A stretch of 7,423 nucleotides of DNA from an uncultured Oxalobacteraceae bacterium (GTDB lineage Bacteria > Pseudomonadota > Gammaproteobacteria > Burkholderiales > Burkholderiaceae), in NCBI GenBank assembly GCA_946478765.1, contig CAMLDH010000193.1, positions 1 to 7,423 on the forward strand, read 5' to 3'. This document shows positions 4,695 to 7,423 of this stretch, one piece after another. A program made the translations under genes and the position numbers. Under the pieces are notes generated by a model. The model worked only from the letters and a program-made list of their open reading frames with translations, did not search any database and had not been told where the DNA came from. Position 1 is the first letter of the stretch, and every line of letters begins with the position of its first letter.

Positions 4695-6077
4695 CTATTC
4701 ATTGCCGGTATGCGCACGTGCATCAGCATGCGTTTGTGCCAACTCGACACGGTTGCGGCCGGCTTGTTTGGCCTGATAGAGCGCCATATCGGCAATGCGG
4801 AACATTTCGCCGGCGTCGGCGAGTCCCGTTGCATCGCCCAGATCCGCCACGCCGGCGGAAAATGTGGCGAAAAACTCCGTGTCGCCGGCTTTGTGACAGA
4901 TTTTTCCGAACGCTTCCCGGATCTCGTCGAGCACGCCGGCCGCGGCTGCGGCAGAGGTGGCCGGCAGGATCACGGCAAACTCTTCTCCGCCATAGCGGCC
5001 GATCAGATCGCCTTGCCGGAGGCGCTGCCGCAGGATTTGCGAAATCGCACGGATCACCTGGTCTCCTACCGGATGGCCATAGCTGTCATTGATCTTCTTG
5101 AAGAAATCGAGATCGACCATGACCAGCGCCAGCGGACTTCCATCCCGCTTGCTGCGTGCAATCTCGCGCACCAGCTGTTCCTTGATCGAGGTATGGTTGT
5201 ACAGTCCGGTCAATCCATCGCGCATGATCAAGGTGCGCAGCGCCCGCGAGCGCTCGATCCGGCTCGATATGGAAAAGATGAGGTCTGCCTCCGCAACGGG
5301 CATGAGTAGAAAATCGTCCACGCCGGCAGACACGGCGCGGCGCCGCATATCAGGGTCCTTGTCTTCCGACAGCACCAGCACAGGCAGGCCAAGGAAAGCT
5401 TTGTCCTGCCTGATCAGCATCGTCAGGTCCACCCCGTTACAGGTGCTCGTGTGCACGTCTATCACAATCGCTTCCGGGTGGTGCTGGTTCAAGGTGCCGA
5501 TCAGGTCGAGCGGTTTTTGCAGGCGCATCGTTTCCATCCCGGCCCGCGCGAGCAAGCGTTCGAGCCCGGCAAGTCTTTCGGCATCGCTGCCGACGACCAG
5601 AACGCGGTACGCCTGCTTGTCCACGCACTGGGCGAGGGACTCGATGTGCTCTTTCAGCGCGCCGATTTCCACCGGCTTGGCAAGATAGCCATCGACCCCG
5701 GCGCGGGCGGCAGCCAGGCGCGCTTCGAAATTGTTGTGGGGGGCAAGCCAGAGGATGGAAACCGGCGTTTTGCATTGGGACCGGATTTGCGTGATGCACG
5801 CCGGGTCGGCGAACCGGCTGTCACGGCTGCTGGGATCGACGACGATGCAGGTCAGGGCCTGTTTCGCCAACAGCGGTGCAAGCTGCTCCAACTGCGTCGC
5901 GATAGCAACCTCGTACCTGGAACATTGCAGTTGCCTTGCCGTATCGCGTGCGAGGAGGGCGTTGTCGCCGAGGAGGCAGATTCTTCTTGCCGCGGGCTGC
6001 GCCGCTGCAAGGGGCGCCGGCCGCGTCTCTTCTAGCAGGTTTGGCGGTAACGGCATTGGAGCAGGCGGTTTGTGCAT
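4695..6077 (-). CDS. Diguanylate cyclase, REC-REC-GGDEF (PleD-like), 460 aa
   Basis: Makes cyclic di-GMP from two GTP. Residues 32-148 form a first receiver domain with D38, phospho-acceptor D81 and K134. Residues 157-275 form a second receiver with D165 and D207, but methionine 259 replaces the conserved lysine before Pro. Residues 281-445 are the GGDEF domain: DGLTGLYN (287-294), VDLDFFKKINDSYGH (321-335) and active-site GGEEF (363-367). An inhibitory I-site RxxD (R354-D357) lies exactly five residues before the active site, so product inhibition is expected. The layout matches PleD, where phosphorylation drives dimerisation. ATG 6077 is preferred; an upstream in-frame TTG at 6149 adds 24 residues of low-complexity character and has no ribosome binding site, and the site before 6077 is also weak (GAAAG). 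The cognate histidine kinase is not in the window. The protein is cytoplasmic and convergent with the 38-aa gene. Confidence 0.9.
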   Translation of the reverse strand: MHKPPAPMPLPPNLLEETRPAPLAAAQPAARRICLLGDNALLARDTARQLQCSRYEVAIATQLEQLAPLLAKQALTCIVVDPSSRDSRFADPACITQIRSQCKTPVSILWLAPHNNFEARLAAARAGVDGYLAKPVEIGALKEHIESLAQCVDKQAYRVLVVGSDAERLAGLERLLARAGMETMRLQKPLDLIGTLNQHHPEAIVIDVHTSTCNGVDLTMLIRQDKAFLGLPVLVLSEDKDPDMRRRAVSAGVDDFLLMPVAEADLIFSISSRIERSRALRTLIMRDGLTGLYNHTSIKEQLVREIARSKRDGSPLALVMVDLDFFKKINDSYGHPVGDQVIRAISQILRQRLRQGDLIGRYGGEEFAVILPATSAAAAAGVLDEIREAFGKICHKAGDTEFFATFSAGVADLGDATGLADAGEMFRIADMALYQAKQAGRNRVELAQTHADARAHTGNE

Positions 6078-6360
6078 TGCGTGTGCTTTCTTTCGTTCGA
6101 CGGCGCAGCGGTAGCTACGAGTATATGGCCGGTCAGGCGCTTCATGCAAAAGCTTTGCCGCTCCGGTCTACCATGCTATCTGTGATGATTGAAAGCATAC
6201 GAGTTCCTTTTCATGCGATTGCCTTGAACCCGATGCGGGAGGGTATTCAAATCGGCGCCTTTAGCAGGTAGTATTGCTGACGATGCTTGTTTAATGCTGC
6301 ATCGCCAAGTGCGCGTGGCGGCAGCGACGCGATTTGATGATCACTTCGATTGGGATAAAG
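6078..6360. other. Divergent intergenic region
   Basis: Separates the diguanylate cyclase (minus) from the TPR gene (plus) and should contain both promoters. No consensus promoter pair or clear operator was identified. A 32-codon frame from ATG 6173 lacks a ribosome binding site and is not called. Confidence 0.4.
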
Positions 6361-7284
6361 ATGGATATTCGTAAGTTCGCAAGCTTCAGAAAATTTGTAC
6401 CGGCTGTGATTGCCGCGACCGTGCTGTGCGCGACCGTGTTCGCGGACGAGGCTCCGGACGTGTCCGCGCTGTTGCGGGCAAAGCAGTACGCCGCCGCGCT
6501 TGCCAAGACAGACGAACATCTCGCGGGCCGGCCAAACGACCCTCAAATGCGCTTCCTCAGAGGCTTGGCCCTGACAGGAATGGGACGGCGCGAAGAAGCG
6601 ATTTCGCACTTCACGAAATTGTCTTCCGACTATCCTGCCATGCCGGAACCCTACAACAATCTCGCCGTCCTGTATGCGGCAGGCGGCCAGTACGACAAGG
6701 CGCGTGTGGCGCTCGAAAGCGCGGTGCAAGCGAACCCGGCTTATGCACGCGCGCACGAAAATCTGGCCGATATGTATCTTCAGCTCGCCAGCCAGTCTTA
6801 TGTTGCGATGCTGAAGCTGGAGCCGGACAACGCCAACGTGCGCGCCAAGCAGGCACTGCTGCTCTCGGCGGTCGATTACCGCGGCGAGCGTGCGGCTGCC
6901 GCGCCGGCTACCGCGCGGGCTGCCGCCGCGGCAGTCGTCCCGAACCAGAAAGCGGAAGTCGTGACGGCCATCCATGAATGGGCCGAGGCCTGGAGCGCGC
7001 GCGATGTCGCCGCTTACCTTGATTTTTACAGCCCGGATTTCCGTACACCGTCCAATATGCCGCGCGCCGCTTGGGAATCCGAGCGCCGCGCGCGCCTGAA
7101 AGGAGCCTCGTTCATCCACGTCACGGTCCGGGCGCCGGAGGTGTCCATCGACGGCACGAAGGCGACGGCAAAGTTCAAGCAACGCTATCGATCCGACCGC
7201 GCTTCATCTAGCGACCGCAAGACGCTGACATGGGAGAAACGCGGCGAAAAATGGAAGATCGTCCGCGAGGACAGTCATAAGTAA
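6361..7284 (+). CDS. Exported TPR protein with C-terminal NTF2-like domain, 307 aa
   Basis: The N-terminus (residues 1-28, basic MDIRKFASFRKF followed by a hydrophobic stretch ending TVFA) is a typical Sec signal peptide with predicted cleavage before Asp29; Cys23 does not sit in a lipobox. Residues 30-165 contain about three tetratricopeptide-like repeats (for example 62-95, 96-129, 130-160), which usually bind partner proteins. An alanine-rich linker (about 177-193) leads to residues 198-305, whose helix plus curved-sheet pattern (AIHEWAEAWSARDVAAYLDFYSPDF, ending WEKRGEKWKIVRE) is that of NTF2/SnoaL-like domains as found at the C-terminus of Cds6-type periplasmic proteins. Such proteins are often encoded next to L,D-transpeptidases, but none is visible before the window ends. 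ATG 6361 is preferred over TTG 6334 because GGGA lies five bases upstream and the signal peptide then starts properly. A periplasmic scaffold role is inferred. Confidence 0.8.
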   Translation: MDIRKFASFRKFVPAVIAATVLCATVFADEAPDVSALLRAKQYAAALAKTDEHLAGRPNDPQMRFLRGLALTGMGRREEAISHFTKLSSDYPAMPEPYNNLAVLYAAGGQYDKARVALESAVQANPAYARAHENLADMYLQLASQSYVAMLKLEPDNANVRAKQALLLSAVDYRGERAAAAPATARAAAAAVVPNQKAEVVTAIHEWAEAWSARDVAAYLDFYSPDFRTPSNMPRAAWESERRARLKGASFIHVTVRAPEVSIDGTKATAKFKQRYRSDRASSSDRKTLTWEKRGEKWKIVREDSHK

Positions 7285-7310
7285 CCGGTGCCGGGTTGCG
7301 AGGGCGCCGG
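7285..7310 (+). terminator. Weak hairpin after the TPR gene
   Basis: CCGGTGCC (7285-7292) and GGCGCCGG (7303-7310) pair over eight positions including one G-U, with a ten-base loop, starting directly after the stop codon. Only a broken pyrimidine stretch (CCGTTCTT) follows, so it is a weak or Rho-assisted terminator at best. Confidence 0.3.
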
Positions 7311-7349
7311 CCGTTCTTGAAAAAGTGATAGCTGGCTCTAAGCAGGTCG

Positions 7350-7366
7350 TCAAAAATATTTTGACA
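7350..7366. promoter_or_regulatory. Inverted repeat overlapping a TTGACA
   Basis: GTCAAAA-ATA-TTTTGAC, perfect 7-base arms. Its right arm overlaps TTGACA (7362-7367), a consensus -35 hexamer, which suggests an operator/promoter for a gene beyond the right edge. No good -10 lies 16-18 bases downstream, so the promoter reading is weak. AT-rich against a GC-rich background. Confidence 0.3.
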
Positions 7367-7423
7367 TCCTGTTTATCCATCATGCCGGTTGCGGGCGGGC
7401 GCTTGCGTTTGAGCGCGGACAGT

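Noticed and set aside
4695..6149. Diguanylate cyclase starting at TTG 6149
   Set aside because: No ribosome binding site and the extra 24 residues do not resemble a receiver-protein N-terminus; ATG 6077 is preferred.
6173..6271. 32-codon frame upstream of the TPR gene
   Set aside because: The peptide looks passable but there is no ribosome binding site and it lies in the divergent promoter region; not enough to call a gene.

Overview
The window looks like chromosomal DNA of a betaproteobacterium, most likely the Oxalobacteraceae/Burkholderiales group. This is inferred from GC-rich coding sequence with strong third-position GC bias and from the gene mix: a PilT/PilU-type ATPase, a PleD-like diguanylate cyclase, and a secreted TPR protein with an NTF2-like tail. 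No rRNA, tRNA, insertion sequence, CRISPR array or phage gene was recognised.

Layout, left to right. (1) Bases 1-420 are noticeably AT-richer than the rest. They hold the first codons of a minus-strand gene leaving the left edge, a tandem/inverted repeat that can form a terminator, and a 47-codon minus-strand gene with a strong Shine-Dalgarno sequence and a 14-bp palindrome just upstream. (2) Bases 383-921 hold no convincing intact gene. They contain a hydrophobic, apparently frameshifted coding remnant and, next to the methyltransferase stop codon, an elaborate inverted repeat with two mutually exclusive pairings. (3) Bases 922-2469 (minus) encode a 515-aa SAM-dependent methyltransferase of the 'methyltransferase regulatory domain' type. 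(4) Bases 2470-3096 are a long divergent intergenic region. (5) Bases 3097-4191 (plus) encode a 364-aa PilT/PilU-family ATPase. (6) Bases 4192-4694 carry a perfect 11-bp-stem hairpin, a 38-codon gene with a good Shine-Dalgarno, and a textbook intrinsic terminator. (7) Bases 4695-6077 (minus) encode a REC-REC-GGDEF diguanylate cyclase. (8) Bases 6361-7284 (plus) encode an exported TPR + NTF2-like protein. The last 140 bases hold two small inverted repeats and no visible gene.

How the genes may work together. PilT-type ATPases power type IV pilus retraction, and c-di-GMP from GGDEF proteins commonly tunes pilus and surface behaviour, so the ATPase and the diguanylate cyclase fit a motility/attachment theme. 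No pilin or other pilus gene is present, so both look like orphan genes with partners elsewhere. The methyltransferase resembles a family that includes protein-lysine methyltransferases, but its substrate cannot be read from the window.

The least explained content is the pair of tiny genes (47 and 38 aa, both starting Met-Ser-Ser, both with strong ribosome binding sites, an upstream palindrome or hairpin, and their own terminator-like structure downstream), plus the structured element at 825-902. These are the best candidates for something undescribed, but nothing in the sequence proves a function.
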